This document shows, piece by piece, positions 44,794 to 54,700 of a DNA stretch of 64,000 bases (position 1 is the first letter of the stretch; every line of letters begins with the position of its first letter). The DNA is from Ramlibacter alkalitolerans. GTDB taxonomy: Bacteria; Pseudomonadota; Gammaproteobacteria; Burkholderiales; Burkholderiaceae_C. Location: positions 124,001-188,000 of the forward strand of contig NZ_JAEQND010000006.1 in the NCBI RefSeq assembly GCF_016722765.1. Reading direction: 5' to 3'. Position numbers and translations under genes: made by a program. Under the pieces are notes generated by a model. The model saw only the letters and a list, made by a program, of their open reading frames with translations, searched no databases and was not told the DNA's origin.

Positions 44794-46163
44794 CCTCCGC
44801 ACTCCGACACCTCTGGCAGCTCGCCGGGCTGCCGGAGGAGGCGCTCTCCTTCGCTGACCTCACCGGCACCGATCCGGTCTTTCCCTCCTCCTTCCGGGTC
44901 GCGGCGGCGGCCCAGTCCACCATCGCGGCCGCGGCGCTGGCCGCCTGCGAGCTGGGCCACGTGCGCGGCACGCCGCGCCAGCGCGTCGCGGTCGATGCGC
45001 AGCATGCGGCGGCCGAATGCCTCGGCTGGTTCAGCCTCGACGGCCGCGAACCCCAGCTGTGGGACAGGTTCTCCGGCCTCTACCGCGCCCGCGACGGCTG
45101 GGTGCGGGTGCACGCCAACTTCCGCCACCACCGCGAGGGTGCGCTGCGCCTGCTCGGCGTCGATCCGGAAACGTCGGACCGCGGGGCCGCCGAGGCCGCG
45201 ATGGCGCAATGGGAGGCGCTGGCGTTCGAGCAGGCCGCGGCCGATGCCGGCCTGGTTGCCACGGCGCTGCGCTCCTTCGCGCAATGGGACGCGACGGAAC
45301 AGGGCCGTGCCATCGCGGCGCAGCCGCTGTTCACGCTCACGCGCATCGCCGACGCGCCGCCGCGCCCGCTGCCGCCGCTCGGCCTCGCGCAGCGGCCGCT
45401 CGAGGACGTGCGCGTGCTGGACCTCACGCGCATCCTCGCCGGACCGGTGGGCGGCCGGGCACTCGCGGCCTACGGCGCCGATGTGATGCTCGTCAACGCG
45501 CCGCACCTGCCCAACATCGAAGCCATTGCCGACACCAGCCGCGGCAAGCGCTCGGTGCTGCTCGACCTGCGCACGCCCGAGGATCGCGCCACCATGGACG
45601 GCCTGCTCGAGGAGGCGCATGTGTTCGTGCAGGGCTACCGTCCCGGCGCGCTGGCCTCGCACGGCTATGGTCCGGAGGAGCTTGCTGCGCAACGCCCGGG
45701 CATCGTCTGCGTCTCCTTGAGCGCCTACGGCACGCAGGGACCGTGGCAGGAGAGGCGCGGATTCGATTCGCTCGTGCAGACGGCCATGGGCTTCAACCTG
45801 GCGGAAGCGCAGGCCTTCGGCGATCCGCAACGCCCGCGGCCGCTGCCGATGCAGATCCTCGACGAGGCGACGGGTTACCTGATCGCGTTCGGCGCCGCGG
45901 CGGCGCTGCGCCGGCAGCAGCGCGAAGGCGGCAGCTGGCACGTGCAGGTGTCGCTGGCGCAGACCGGTCACTGGATCCGGCAACTCGGCCGCGTGTCCGA
46001 TGGCTTCGCCGTCACGCCGCCGGCGCTGGAGCCCTACCTGGAAACCGGGAGTTCCGACTTCGGCCTGCTGTGCGGGTTGCGCCACAGCGCCCATCTCGGC
46101 CGCACGCCGGCGAAGTGGACGCGTCCTTCCGAACGGCCCGGCCATTCGCCAGCGCGCTGGTGA
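44781..46163 (+). CDS. CaiB/BaiF family (family III) CoA transferase
   Basis: This 460-residue protein has RPLEDVRVLDLTRILAGPVGGRALAAYGADV, the family III core with the aspartate region in LDLTRILAGP. It also has DTSRGKRSVLLDLRTPED, VFVQGYRPGALASHG and CVSLSAYGTQGPWQERRGFDSLVQ. The N-terminal 200 residues are the extended form seen in large members. The C-terminus (LRHSAHLGRTPAKWTRPS...PARW) looks intact. The only plausible start is GTG 44781, inside a repeat half, giving NPSASALRHLWQLAGLPEE. The acyl substrate is unknown. Confidence 0.9.
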   Translation: MNPSASALRHLWQLAGLPEEALSFADLTGTDPVFPSSFRVAAAAQSTIAAAALAACELGHVRGTPRQRVAVDAQHAAAECLGWFSLDGREPQLWDRFSGLYRARDGWVRVHANFRHHREGALRLLGVDPETSDRGAAEAAMAQWEALAFEQAAADAGLVATALRSFAQWDATEQGRAIAAQPLFTLTRIADAPPRPLPPLGLAQRPLEDVRVLDLTRILAGPVGGRALAAYGADVMLVNAPHLPNIEAIADTSRGKRSVLLDLRTPEDRATMDGLLEEAHVFVQGYRPGALASHGYGPEELAAQRPGIVCVSLSAYGTQGPWQERRGFDSLVQTAMGFNLAEAQAFGDPQRPRPLPMQILDEATGYLIAFGAAAALRRQQREGGSWHVQVSLAQTGHWIRQLGRVSDGFAVTPPALEPYLETGSSDFGLLCGLRHSAHLGRTPAKWTRPSERPGHSPARW

Positions 46164-46292
46164 CGTCCACCCGGTGCGGCGGGAAGCCGGCTGACAAGCG
46201 GTCGCTGGCTTGACCTGCGTGCCCTGCGCGGTATCGTACTCATCATCGCCATGCATTCCGCGGCCGCGTGCGCGCGGCGAAAGGACGAACAG

Positions 46293-46919
46293 ATGAAAGC
46301 CAAGATCGCACTGCTGGTTGGCCTGCTCCTGGCGGGGGCCAATGCCATGGCCTGCTACACGGTCTACGACGGCAGCAGCCGCGTCGTGTACCAGGGCGTC
46401 GAGTCGCCGGTGGACATGAGCCTGCCGCTGCACCAGGCGCTGTCGCAGCGATTCCCGCGCGGCGCGCAGATGGTCTTCGACCAGACGGCGAACTGCCGCC
46501 CGGTGGGGCTGGCGCAGTTGCCGCGTCCTTCGGGCACCGACGTGCCGCCCAACACCATCCGGCTGGAGCGCACCGGCACGCAAGGGCCTTCTTCGTCCGC
46601 TCCCGCGCCGCTGTTCACCGAGCGCGAGACCGCCGAACGCGCCAACCTGCCGCATACGCAGGTCGCCGGTGACATCGTGGTCGTGCCGCCGGCGGTGGCC
46701 GAGCGCGCGATGCATGCGACGGTGACGGTGCTGCCCGCCTCGACCTTCGCGGCCGCGACGCCACCGAACACCGCGGTGCTGGGCGCCGGCCCTGCGCCTG
46801 CGCGCACGGGCGCCGCGCGCGCCCCGGGCGGCAAGCCGAACGTGGTGATCACCGAGATGCGCGACCCGCCGATCACGGTGATCGAAACCAACGGCACGCG
46901 CATCATCTCGCCGCGGTGA
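46293..46919 (+). CDS. Hypothetical secreted protein
   Basis: This 208-residue protein has a signal peptide (MKAKIALLVGLLLAGANAMA) followed by CYTVYDGSSRVVYQGVESPVDMSLPL. That is a short beta-rich segment recurring in Burkholderiales periplasmic proteins. LSQRFPRGAQMVFDQTANC carries a second cysteine that could pair with the first. The remainder is Pro/Ala/Thr-rich and ends VVITEMRDPPITVIETNGTRIISPR. ATG 46293 begins the signal peptide. Function unknown. Confidence 0.75.
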   Translation: MKAKIALLVGLLLAGANAMACYTVYDGSSRVVYQGVESPVDMSLPLHQALSQRFPRGAQMVFDQTANCRPVGLAQLPRPSGTDVPPNTIRLERTGTQGPSSSAPAPLFTERETAERANLPHTQVAGDIVVVPPAVAERAMHATVTVLPASTFAAATPPNTAVLGAGPAPARTGAARAPGGKPNVVITEMRDPPITVIETNGTRIISPR

Positions 46920-46944
46920 TCCCGGCCGCGAGGCGGTTGATATC

Positions 46945-47085
46945 CGTCCCTCCCGCGGAGGCGGGAATCTCCGTCCTTGCCGCGGAGGCGGGAATCTCCG
47001 TCATTCCCGCGGAGGCGGGAATCCAGGGCTTCCAGGGGAGCGCGCTGCGCGCGCGTCCTGGGTCCCCGCCTGCGCGGGGATGACG
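46945..47085. repeat. Family B repeat with extra tandem half-units (B5)
   Basis: Three direct copies of the left end stand in a row (CGTCCCTCCCGCGGAGGCGGG, CGTCCTTGCCGCGGAGGCGGG, CGTCATTCCCGCGGAGGCGGG, each followed by AATCTC or AATCCAGGG). A right end (CTGGGTCCCCGCCTGCGCGG then GGATGACG) follows. It lies between convergent genes. Confidence 0.9.
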
Positions 47086-47110
47086 TTCTGGGGAGCGACG
47101 ACCGGCGGGC

Positions 47111-47680
47111 TCACTTCGGAAACCCCCGGCTCAAGAACTTCGACCCCGCCATCCCGAAGCGCCACGGCACATCCGCCGCCTTCGTGATCCCGATGCGCGG
47201 GCCCACGACCACGTCGTAATCCCGGTCCGCCGCATGCACGGCGAACGGCCGCTGGTCCAGCCGGTGACCGTTCAAGGCGTGCACGATCGCCAGCGCCTGC
47301 CCCACACGCCCCGGCCCCGAGCACAGCAGCCGCGGCTCGTGCAGCCCGCGGCGCTCGATCATCGTGGCCACGCCGGCCAGCGGCTCGATGGCGCGGATCA
47401 ACACCCCCGCGCCATGCCCTTCCTCGCGGCACACGAAGTTCAGGCACCAGTGGATGCCGTACGAGCGGTACACATAGGCCCGCCCCGGCGGCCCGAACAT
47501 CGCCTGGTTGCGCGGCGTGGGCCCGGAGTGGCTGTGCGATGCCGGATCCTCGCGGTCGTAGGCCTCGGTCTCGACGATGCGCCCACCGACGCCATCGACC
47601 AGCAGCACGGCGCCGATCAGCAGGCGCGCCATCTCGGGCGCATCGCGCAGGAAGTCCGCCGGCTTCAGGCGTCTAGGCAT
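47111..47680 (-). CDS. mpg: DNA-3-methyladenine glycosylase (AAG/MPG type)
   Basis: This 189-residue monofunctional glycosylase excises alkylated purines in base excision repair. It shows [19 protein letters not shown] (catalytic Glu in ETEAY), [22 protein letters not shown] and [14 protein letters not shown]. The length is typical. Its start overlaps the 3' end of the ABC exporter gene by eight bases. Confidence 0.95.
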   Translation of the reverse strand: MPRRLKPADFLRDAPEMARLLIGAVLLVDGVGGRIVETEAYDREDPASHSHSGPTPRNQAMFGPPGRAYVYRSYGIHWCLNFVCREEGHGAGVLIRAIEPLAGVATMIERRGLHEPRLLCSGPGRVGQALAIVHALNGHRLDQRPFAVHAADRDYDVVVGPRIGITKAADVPWRFGMAGSKFLSRGFPK

Positions 47681-49526
47681 GCGCCGCTTCCTCCGCGTCG
47701 GTGCTCTCGCCCAGGAAGCCGCCGCTCTGGTGCTGCCACAGGCGCGCATAGAGCCCGCCGCGTGCCAGCAGGCTGCGGTGGTCGCCCTCCTCCACGATCC
47801 GGCCCTGGTCCATCACCACGAGCCGGTCCAGTGCGGCGATCGTGGACAGCCGGTGCGCGATGGCGATCACCGTCTTGCCCTGCATCAGGTCCGCCAGGCT
47901 GGCCTGGATCGCCGCTTCCACTTCCGAATCGAGCGCGCTGGTGGCTTCGTCCAGCAGCAGGATCGGCGCGTCCTTGAGCATCACGCGCGCGATCGCCACC
48001 CGCTGGCGCTGGCCGCCGGAGAGCTTCACGCCGCGTTCCCCCACGTGGGCGTCGTAGCCCTTGCGGCCCTGCGGGTCGCCCAGGTGGGCGATGAACGCGT
48101 CCGCCTGCGCCCGCTGCGCCGCGCGGACCATCTCCTCCTCGCTCGCGCCGGGCCGGCCGTACACGATGTTGTCGCGCACCGAGCGATGCAGCAGCGAGGT
48201 GTCCTGCGTGACCATGCCGATGGCGGCGCGCAGGCTGTCCTGCGTCACGAGCGCGATGTCCTGGCCGTCGATCAGGATGCGGCCGCCCTCCACGTCCCAG
48301 AAGCGCAGCAGCAGGTTCACCAGCGTGGACTTGCCCGCGCCCGAGCGGCCGATCAGCCCCACCTTCTCGCCCGGCCGGATCACCAGGTTGAAGTCGTCGA
48401 TGATCGGCTGCGGCTTGCCGTAGCCGAAGCGCACGCGCTCGAAGCGCACCTCGCCGCGCGTGATCGCGAGGCGCTGTGCGTCCGGCACGTCCACCACCAG
48501 CTTGGGGCGGGTGAGGGTGGCGATGCCGTCCTGGATGGTGCCGATGTTCTCGAACAGCGAGGCCATCTCCCACATGATCGTCGTGCCCATGCCGCTGATG
48601 CGCAGCGCCATCGCCGTGACGGCCGCCACCGCGCCGGGGCCGACCTGACCGGCGTTCCACAGCCACACGGCATAGCCCGAGCAGGCCAGGATCAGGAACA
48701 CCGTGACCAGGTGGTTGACGATGTTCATGCCGCTCACCAGCCGCATCTGGCGGTAGCCGGTGGCGCGGAACTCGGACATGGCCTCGCGGGCGAAGCCGGC
48801 CTCGCGGTGCGTGTGCGAGAACAGCTTGACGGTGGAGATGTTGGTGTACGCGTCGGTGATGCGGCCGGTCATCATCGCCCGCGCATCCGCCTGCTTCTTG
48901 CCGATGCGCCCGAGCCGCGGCACGAAGTACCAGATCGAGATGCCGTACAGCGCCATCCAGCCCAGGAAGGGCAGCATCAGCCGCTTCTCGAAGCCGGCGA
49001 CCAGGCCCAGGATGGCGACGAAGTAGACGCCGAGGCCGATCACGATCTCGATGAACGTGAACAGCAGCTCGCGCACGGCCAGGCCGGTCTGCATCACCTT
49101 GGTGGTGATGCGGCCGGCGAATTCGTCGGAGTAGAAGCCGATGCTCTGGCCCAGCATCATGCGGTGGAAGTTCCAGCGCAGCCGCAGCGGGAAGTTGATC
49201 GACAGCGCCTGGTGCTTCAGGGTGGTGTAGCCGGCCAGCAGGAAGGTGCTGGCGACCAGGACCGAGGCGAACAGGTAGATCGTGTGGCGCTGCTCGGCCC
49301 ACAGCTGGCCGGGTTGCGTGTGGGTGAGCCATTCCACGACCTTGCCCAGCACCGAGAACAGCCAGGCTTCATAGGCGTTGAAGGCCGCGACCAGCAGCGC
49401 GAAGGCCAGCAGGTAGCGGCGCAATCCGGCGGTGCAGGCCCAGAGGAAGGCGAAGAAACCCTTCGGTAGATCCTGCGGAACCTGTTCCGGATAGGGGTGG
49501 ACCAGTTTTTCGAACAGCCGGAACAA
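47673..49526 (-). CDS. ABC exporter, fused membrane and ATPase domains (MsbA-like)
   Basis: This roughly 617-residue half-transporter has six membrane helices in the first 340 residues ([60 protein letters not shown]). The nucleotide-binding domain has Walker [10 protein letters not shown], signature [14 protein letters not shown], Walker [13 protein letters not shown] and switch IAHRLST. It would act as a homodimer; substrate unknown (lipid or peptide). No ATG fits. TTG 49526 with GGGAG nine bases upstream is chosen; CTG 49532 is possible. It is divergent from imuA. Confidence 0.92.
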   Translation of the reverse strand: MFRLFEKLVHPYPEQVPQDLPKGFFAFLWACTAGLRRYLLAFALLVAAFNAYEAWLFSVLGKVVEWLTHTQPGQLWAEQRHTIYLFASVLVASTFLLAGYTTLKHQALSINFPLRLRWNFHRMMLGQSIGFYSDEFAGRITTKVMQTGLAVRELLFTFIEIVIGLGVYFVAILGLVAGFEKRLMLPFLGWMALYGISIWYFVPRLGRIGKKQADARAMMTGRITDAYTNISTVKLFSHTHREAGFAREAMSEFRATGYRQMRLVSGMNIVNHLVTVFLILACSGYAVWLWNAGQVGPGAVAAVTAMALRISGMGTTIMWEMASLFENIGTIQDGIATLTRPKLVVDVPDAQRLAITRGEVRFERVRFGYGKPQPIIDDFNLVIRPGEKVGLIGRSGAGKSTLVNLLLRFWDVEGGRILIDGQDIALVTQDSLRAAIGMVTQDTSLLHRSVRDNIVYGRPGASEEEMVRAAQRAQADAFIAHLGDPQGRKGYDAHVGERGVKLSGGQRQRVAIARVMLKDAPILLLDEATSALDSEVEAAIQASLADLMQGKTVIAIAHRLSTIAALDRLVVMDQGRIVEEGDHRSLLARGGLYARLWQHQSGGFLGESTDAEEAAHA

Positions 49527-49637
49527 GGCCAGGGACTCCCGGGAATGGCGCTGGGTGGATGGACTTGGGGAGTTTGTACGGAATCGACAGCCGGTGAGGG
49601 CGGCGGGCTGGCCGAAGTATCCTGCTGGTCGAAAAAC

Positions 49638-49653
49638 CTGTATAAACAACCAG
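49638..49653. promoter_or_regulatory. LexA (SOS) box upstream of imuA
   Basis: CTGTATAAACAACCAG matches the CTG-N10-CAG LexA consensus with an AT-rich centre and lies 14 bp before the imuA ATG. The imuA-imuB-dnaE2 cassette is a known SOS regulon member in many bacteria, which supports the call. Confidence 0.85.
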
Positions 49654-49666
49654 TAGTTTAGCCGCC

Positions 49667-50404
49667 ATGACCACCCCCGCCCGTTCCTCCGAGCTCGTCC
49701 TGCCGCCCCAGGTGTGGCGGGGGCGCGAGCTCGCGCAGGCGCAGGAAAGCACGCTGCCTTCCGGGCATGCCGCGCTCGACGCGCAACTGCCCGGCGGCGG
49801 CTGGCCCCTGGGCAGCCTGGTCGAGGTGCTGCAGCAGGAACAGCAGCAGCACGTGTGGCAGCTCGTGGGCCCGGCACTGGCGCAGGCCATGCAGGCCCAC
49901 GGCGAACCGGCCGTGCTGGTGAATGCACCTTACCAGCCTTTCGGCCCGGCCTTGCGGGCGCTGGGCCTGGTGCCGGAGCGGCTGCTGTGCGTGCAGGCGG
50001 AAAAGCCTGCCGCCCGGCTGTGGGCCACGGAGCAGTCCCTGCATTGCGCGGACGTGTGCGCCGTGCTGGCCTGGCTGCCGCAGGCCCGCAGCGAGGAACT
50101 GCGCCGCCTGCACCTGTGCGCGCAGGCGACGGAAAAACTACTGGTCGTGTTCCGTCCCGTCCTGGCGCGCAGCCAGTCCAGCCCGGCGCGCCTGCGCCTG
50201 CTGGTGCAGGGCGCCGAGGAACTGGAAGTGCGCATCGTCAAGCGGCGCGGCCCGCCGCTGCTGCAGCCGCTGTCGCTGCAGGCGCAGCCCGCGCGCCTGT
50301 CGGCGCTGCTGGCGGCGCGCAAGTCCCGGCGCACGGTGCCAGCGGCGCTGCCGCAGTGGAGTGGATCGCATGTACTGGATCGCACTGCAAGCCTCGCCGG
50401 ATGA
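49667..50404 (+). CDS. imuA: ImuA, RecA/SulA-like mutasome protein
   Basis: This 245-residue RecA-fold protein has LPSGHAALDAQLPGGGWPLGSLVEVLQ, the ImuA start in which the Walker A loop is degenerate. ADVCAVLAWLPQARSEELRRLHLCAQATEKLLVVFRP and SPARLRLLVQGAEELEVRIVKRRGPP are also typical. ImuA supports ImuB and DnaE2 in SOS mutagenesis. It is preceded by a LexA box, and its 3' end overlaps imuB by 35 bp. Confidence 0.94.
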   Translation: MTTPARSSELVLPPQVWRGRELAQAQESTLPSGHAALDAQLPGGGWPLGSLVEVLQQEQQQHVWQLVGPALAQAMQAHGEPAVLVNAPYQPFGPALRALGLVPERLLCVQAEKPAARLWATEQSLHCADVCAVLAWLPQARSEELRRLHLCAQATEKLLVVFRPVLARSQSSPARLRLLVQGAEELEVRIVKRRGPPLLQPLSLQAQPARLSALLAARKSRRTVPAALPQWSGSHVLDRTASLAG

Positions 50405-51713
50405 AGACCGCACCGCCTGGGGATGGCGCGCCTTGCAGTTCACTCCCCGGGTGGCGTTCGTCGACGAGGCGATCCTGCTGGAAGCGGGGGCGTCCGAGCG
50501 CCTGTTCGGCGGCCGCCGGCGCCTGCTGCGCAGCCTGCTGAAGGAAGGCTGCGCGCTGCGGTTCGAAGCGTGGGCGGCGGGGCCGACGGCGCTGGTCGCC
50601 CTGTCGCTGCTGCGCATGAAGCGCAGCGGGGCGCAGCCTCCCGCGGCCATCCCCGACGATCTGCCGCTGGCCACCTTGACGGCGGCGGCGCCCCATCTCG
50701 CCACGCTGGAGCGCATCGGCTGCAGCAGCTTCGGCCAGTTGCGCGCCTTGCCGCGGGCGGGCGTGAGCCGGCGCTTCGGGGCGGAGCTGCTGCAGGCCCT
50801 GGACAGCGCCTGCGGCCAGCGGCCGGAGCGCTATCCCTGGCTCACGCTGCCGCCGGAATTCGACCAGAAGCTGGAACTGCCGGCGCTCGCGACCTCGGCG
50901 CAGGATCTTCTCTTCACCGGCCAGCACCTGCTCACGCGCCTGCAATCCTGGCTGCAGGGCCGCAACCTCGGCGTGCTGGCGCTGGAGCTGGAATGGACGC
51001 TCGACCTGCGCCGGCTCGATGGCAAGCCGCTGCCGCCGAACGAGCGCCTGGAATTGCGCACGGCCCAGCCCACGCAGGAGATCCGTCATTTGCGGCGGCT
51101 GGCGAGCGAACAGCTCGCGCGCACCACGCTGGCCGCGCCCGCGAATGCCTTGCGCCTGCGCACGCTGGAGACGGTGCCCTGGGGCGGCGTCACGACCAGC
51201 CTGCTGCCGGAGGAGAACAAGCCGGGGGAGAAGCTGCACCAGCTGGTGGAGCGGCTGAGCGTGCGGCTGGGGGAGCAGAACGTCAGCGTGTTGTTGGCGC
51301 AGGAGGACCACCGGCCCGAATGCATGCAACGGTCGGTGCCTGCCCGTTCCAATCCCCGTCATTCCCGCGCAGGCGGGAATCCAGGGCTTGCGCAAAGCGC
51401 GCCGGTGGCGCGTTCCTGGATCCCCGCCTGCGCGGGGATGACGGGAGAGGCCCTGTTTCCCCCCTGGATCCTGCGCCAGCCCCTGAAGCTGCAAGTCAAG
51501 GGCGACAAGCCCTGGTACCAGGGCCCGCTGCAGCTCCTCACGCGCGCGCGCCGGCTCGAAGCCGCCTGGTGGGATCCCGAAACCCGCGAGCCGGTGCTGC
51601 GCGATTACTTCATCGCCCGCAGCGTCTCCGCGGGGCTGCTGTGGGTCTTCCGCGAGCGCCTCGCCGCCGACCAGGATCGTCCGCAGTGGTTCCTGCACGG
51701 CCTGTACGCCTGA
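50370..51713 (+). CDS. imuB: ImuB, catalytically inactive Y-family polymerase homologue
   Basis: This 447-residue protein recruits DnaE2 and the beta clamp during SOS translesion synthesis. It starts YWIALQASPDEDRTAWGWRALQF and has VDEAILLEAGASERLFGG where active Y-family enzymes have catalytic acids. It continues with ATLERIGCSSFGQLRALPRAGVSRRFG (HhH), VPWGGVTTSLLPEE and the C-terminal domain. Residues 330-358 are encoded exactly by a family B repeat inserted in frame between EDHRPECMQRS and PPWILRQPLKL, so the protein carries a 29-residue foreign loop. ATG 50370; a GTG at 50361 is possible. Confidence 0.95.
   Translation: MYWIALQASPDEDRTAWGWRALQFTPRVAFVDEAILLEAGASERLFGGRRRLLRSLLKEGCALRFEAWAAGPTALVALSLLRMKRSGAQPPAAIPDDLPLATLTAAAPHLATLERIGCSSFGQLRALPRAGVSRRFGAELLQALDSACGQRPERYPWLTLPPEFDQKLELPALATSAQDLLFTGQHLLTRLQSWLQGRNLGVLALELEWTLDLRRLDGKPLPPNERLELRTAQPTQEIRHLRRLASEQLARTTLAAPANALRLRTLETVPWGGVTTSLLPEENKPGEKLHQLVERLSVRLGEQNVSVLLAQEDHRPECMQRSVPARSNPRHSRAGGNPGLAQSAPVARSWIPACAGMTGEALFPPWILRQPLKLQVKGDKPWYQGPLQLLTRARRLEAAWWDPETREPVLRDYFIARSVSAGLLWVFRERLAADQDRPQWFLHGLYA
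51357..51443 (+). repeat. Family B repeat inserted in frame in imuB (B6)
   Basis: CGTCATTCCCGCGCAGGCGG followed by GAATCCAGGGCTTGCGC forms the left end. TTCCTGGATCCCCGCCTGCG and CGGGGATGACG form the right end. The element is 87 bp, a multiple of three, begins and ends on codon boundaries and contains no stop in the imuB frame. Confidence 0.93.
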
Positions 51714-51728
51714 AGCCTGGAAGCTCCC

Positions 51729-54700
51729 ATGTCCTGGCTGCCCGATTACGCCGAACTGCATTGCCTGTCGAACTTCAGCTTCCAGCGCGGGGCTTCGCAT
51801 CCGCAGGAACTGGTGCAGCGCGCGCAGGAACTGGGCTACACGGCCCTCGCGATCACCGACGAATGCTCGGTGGCCGGCGTCGTGCGCGCGCATGCCGAGG
51901 CGAAGAAGCTGGGGCTGAAACTGATCCTCGGTTCGGAATTCGCGCTCGACGGCTTTCGCCTCGTCGCGCTCGCGCGCAACGTGCGCGGCTGGGGCAACCT
52001 GTGCGAATTCATCACCGCTGCGCGCATGCAGGCGGACAAGGGCGAATACCTCTGCGCGCGAGGCCACAGCGATTTCTCCCTGCTGCAGGAGTGCGAGATC
52101 CTGCTTGCCCCCGAACACGGCCTGCCACTCGAAGACCTGTGCGAGCGCATCGAATGGGCCCAGCGCCTGTTCGGTCCGGCGGCCTGGCTGGCCGGCGAAC
52201 TGCTGCTCGATGGCGACGACGAACTCTGGCAGCAGACCCTGCAGCAGGCCAGCGACCGCACCGGCATCGAAGTGGTGGCCACCGGCGACGTGCACATGCA
52301 CGCGCGCTCGCGCAAGCCCCTGCAGGACGTGATCACCGCCGTGCGCGTGGGCAAGCCGGTGCCCGGATGCGGCTTCGCGCTGCATCCCAATGCGGAGCGC
52401 CACCTGCGCCACCGCATGCGCCTGGCCACGCTCTATCCGCCCGAATGGCTGGAGCACACGATCACGGTGGCGGACCGCTGCGGCTTCAGCCTGGAGGAGA
52501 TCAAGTACCAGTACCCGCTGGAGACGGTGCCCGCCGGACTCACCCCGCGCCAGGCGTTGCGCCGCTTCACGATCGAGGGCGCGCGCCAGCGTTATCCGCG
52601 CGGCGTGCCCTGGCGCGTGCGCAAGCAACTCCTGCGCGAACTGGACCTGATCTCCGACTGCGCCTACGAGATGTACTTCCTCACGGTGCACGACATCGTG
52701 CGCTACGCGCGCTCGCAGCGCATCCTGTGCCAGGGCCGCGGCTCGGCGGCCAATTCCGCCGTCTGCTACTGCCTCGGCATCACGGCGGTCGACCCGGCCC
52801 GCTCCGACCTGCTGTTCGAGCGCTTCATCAGCCGCGAGCGCAAGGAGCCGCCCGACATCGACGTCGACTTCGAGCACGAGCGCCGCGAGGAGGTGATCCA
52901 GTACATCTACGGCAAGTACGGCCGCGAGCGCTCCGCCATCGCCGCCGTGGTGGCGACCTACCGCACGCGCAGCGCGATCCGCGACGTGGGCAAGGCGCTC
53001 GGCGTGCCCGATGCGCTGGTCGACGCCTTCGCCAAGGACCACTTCTGGTTCGACGAGCGCGGGCTGCGCGTGGGCAAGCTGGTCGAACTGGCGGTGCACC
53101 TGGGCGTGCAGGTGGCGGACAAGACGCTGGCCTTGTGGATGGAGCTTTCCGAGGAGCTGATGGGATTCCCCCGCCACCTGTCGCAGCACGTGGGCGGCTT
53201 CGTGCTCACGCAGGGCAAGCTCACGCGGCTGGTGCCGGTGGAGAACGCGGCGATGGCCGACCGCTCGGTGATCCAGTGGGACAAGGACGACCTCGACGAG
53301 ATGGGGCTGCTGAAGGTCGACGTGCTGGCGCTGGGCATGCTCACGGCGATCCGCCGCTGCCTCGATTTCGTGGGCCAGCGCCGCGGCCAGCCCTTCGGGC
53401 TGACCGACATCCCCGACAAGGACGAGGCCACCTACGCCATGATCTGCCGCGCCGACACGGTGGGCGTGTTCCAGATCGAGAGCCGGGCGCAGATGTCGAT
53501 GCTGCCGCGGCTGAAGCCCCAGGTGTTCTACGACCTGGTGATCGAGGTCGCGATCGTGCGGCCGGGGCCGATCCAGGGCGGCATGATCCACCCCTATCTC
53601 AAGGCGCGCGAGCGGCTGCGCCAAGGCGAGGCGGTGCGCTTCGAAAGCGAGGCGCTGCGTCCGGCGCTGGAGCGCACGCTGGGCATCCCGATCTTCCAGG
53701 AGCAGGTGATGCAGATATCGATGATCGCCGCCGGCTTCTCCGCCGACGAGGCCGACCAGTTGCGGCGTTCGATGGCCGCGTGGAAGCGCAGCGGCGGCGT
53801 CCACAAGTTCGAGGACCGCCTGATCCAGGGCATGCTGAAGAACGGCTACCGCAAGGAATTCGCCGAGGCCATCTTCAAGCAGATCCTCGGCTTCGGCGAA
53901 TACGGCTTCCCCGAAAGCCATGCCTACAGCTTCGCGCTGCTCGCCTATGCCAGCAGCTGGCTCAAGTGCCACGAGCCCGAAGCCTTCCTGGCCGCGATGC
54001 TCAACTCGCAGCCCATGGGCTTCTATGCACCCGCGCAGTTGATCCAGGACGCGCAGCGGCACCAGGTGAAGGTGCTGCCGCCGGATGTTTCGTTCTCGGA
54101 TTGGGATTGCACGTTGGCGGCAGATAGCAAATTGGGGTCAGATTCCAATTTCTCTTCGGAGAAATTGGAATCTGACCCCAATTTGCGGGACCCCCACTTG
54201 CGCCCGCGCGTCCGCCTCGGCCTGCGCATGGTCGGCTCCCTCAGCGAGGCTGGAGGACAGCGCATCGTCGAAGCGCGCGCCGAACGCCCCTTCGCCAGCG
54301 TCGAAGACCTCGCCCTGCGCGCGCAGCTCGATCTGAAGGACCTCAACGCGCTGGCCGCCGCCGACGCGCTGCAGTCCCTCGCGGGCCATCGCCGCCAGCA
54401 GGTGTGGGAAGCCTCGGCGCAGCAGAAGGCCCCCGGCATGCTGCGCGCAGCGCCCGTCAACGAGCAGCAGCTGCTCCTGCCCGCAGCGAGGGAAGGCGAG
54501 GAGATCTTCTTCGACTACAGCGCAATGGGATTCACGCTGCGGCGCCATCCCGTGGCCTTGCTGCGATCGCGCCTCCAACGCATGAAGCTGCTCACGGCGC
54601 AGCAACTCGAGCAGCTGCCGCACAACCGCCGCGCCGGCGCCTGCGGCATCGTCACCGTGCGCCAGCAGCCGCAGACGGCCAACGGCACCATCTTCGTCAC

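Noticed and set aside
46030..46163. Frameshift at the C-terminus of the CaiB-type CoA transferase
   Set aside because: The ending LRHSAHLGRTPAKWTRPS...ARW looks like the normal end of this subfamily, so the gene appears intact.
50238..54062. A 1274-residue open frame on the minus strand opposite imuB and dnaE2
   Set aside because: It is a shadow of the high-GC coding strand: low-complexity His/Arg/Gln/Leu-rich, no domain pattern, and it overlaps three well-supported genes.
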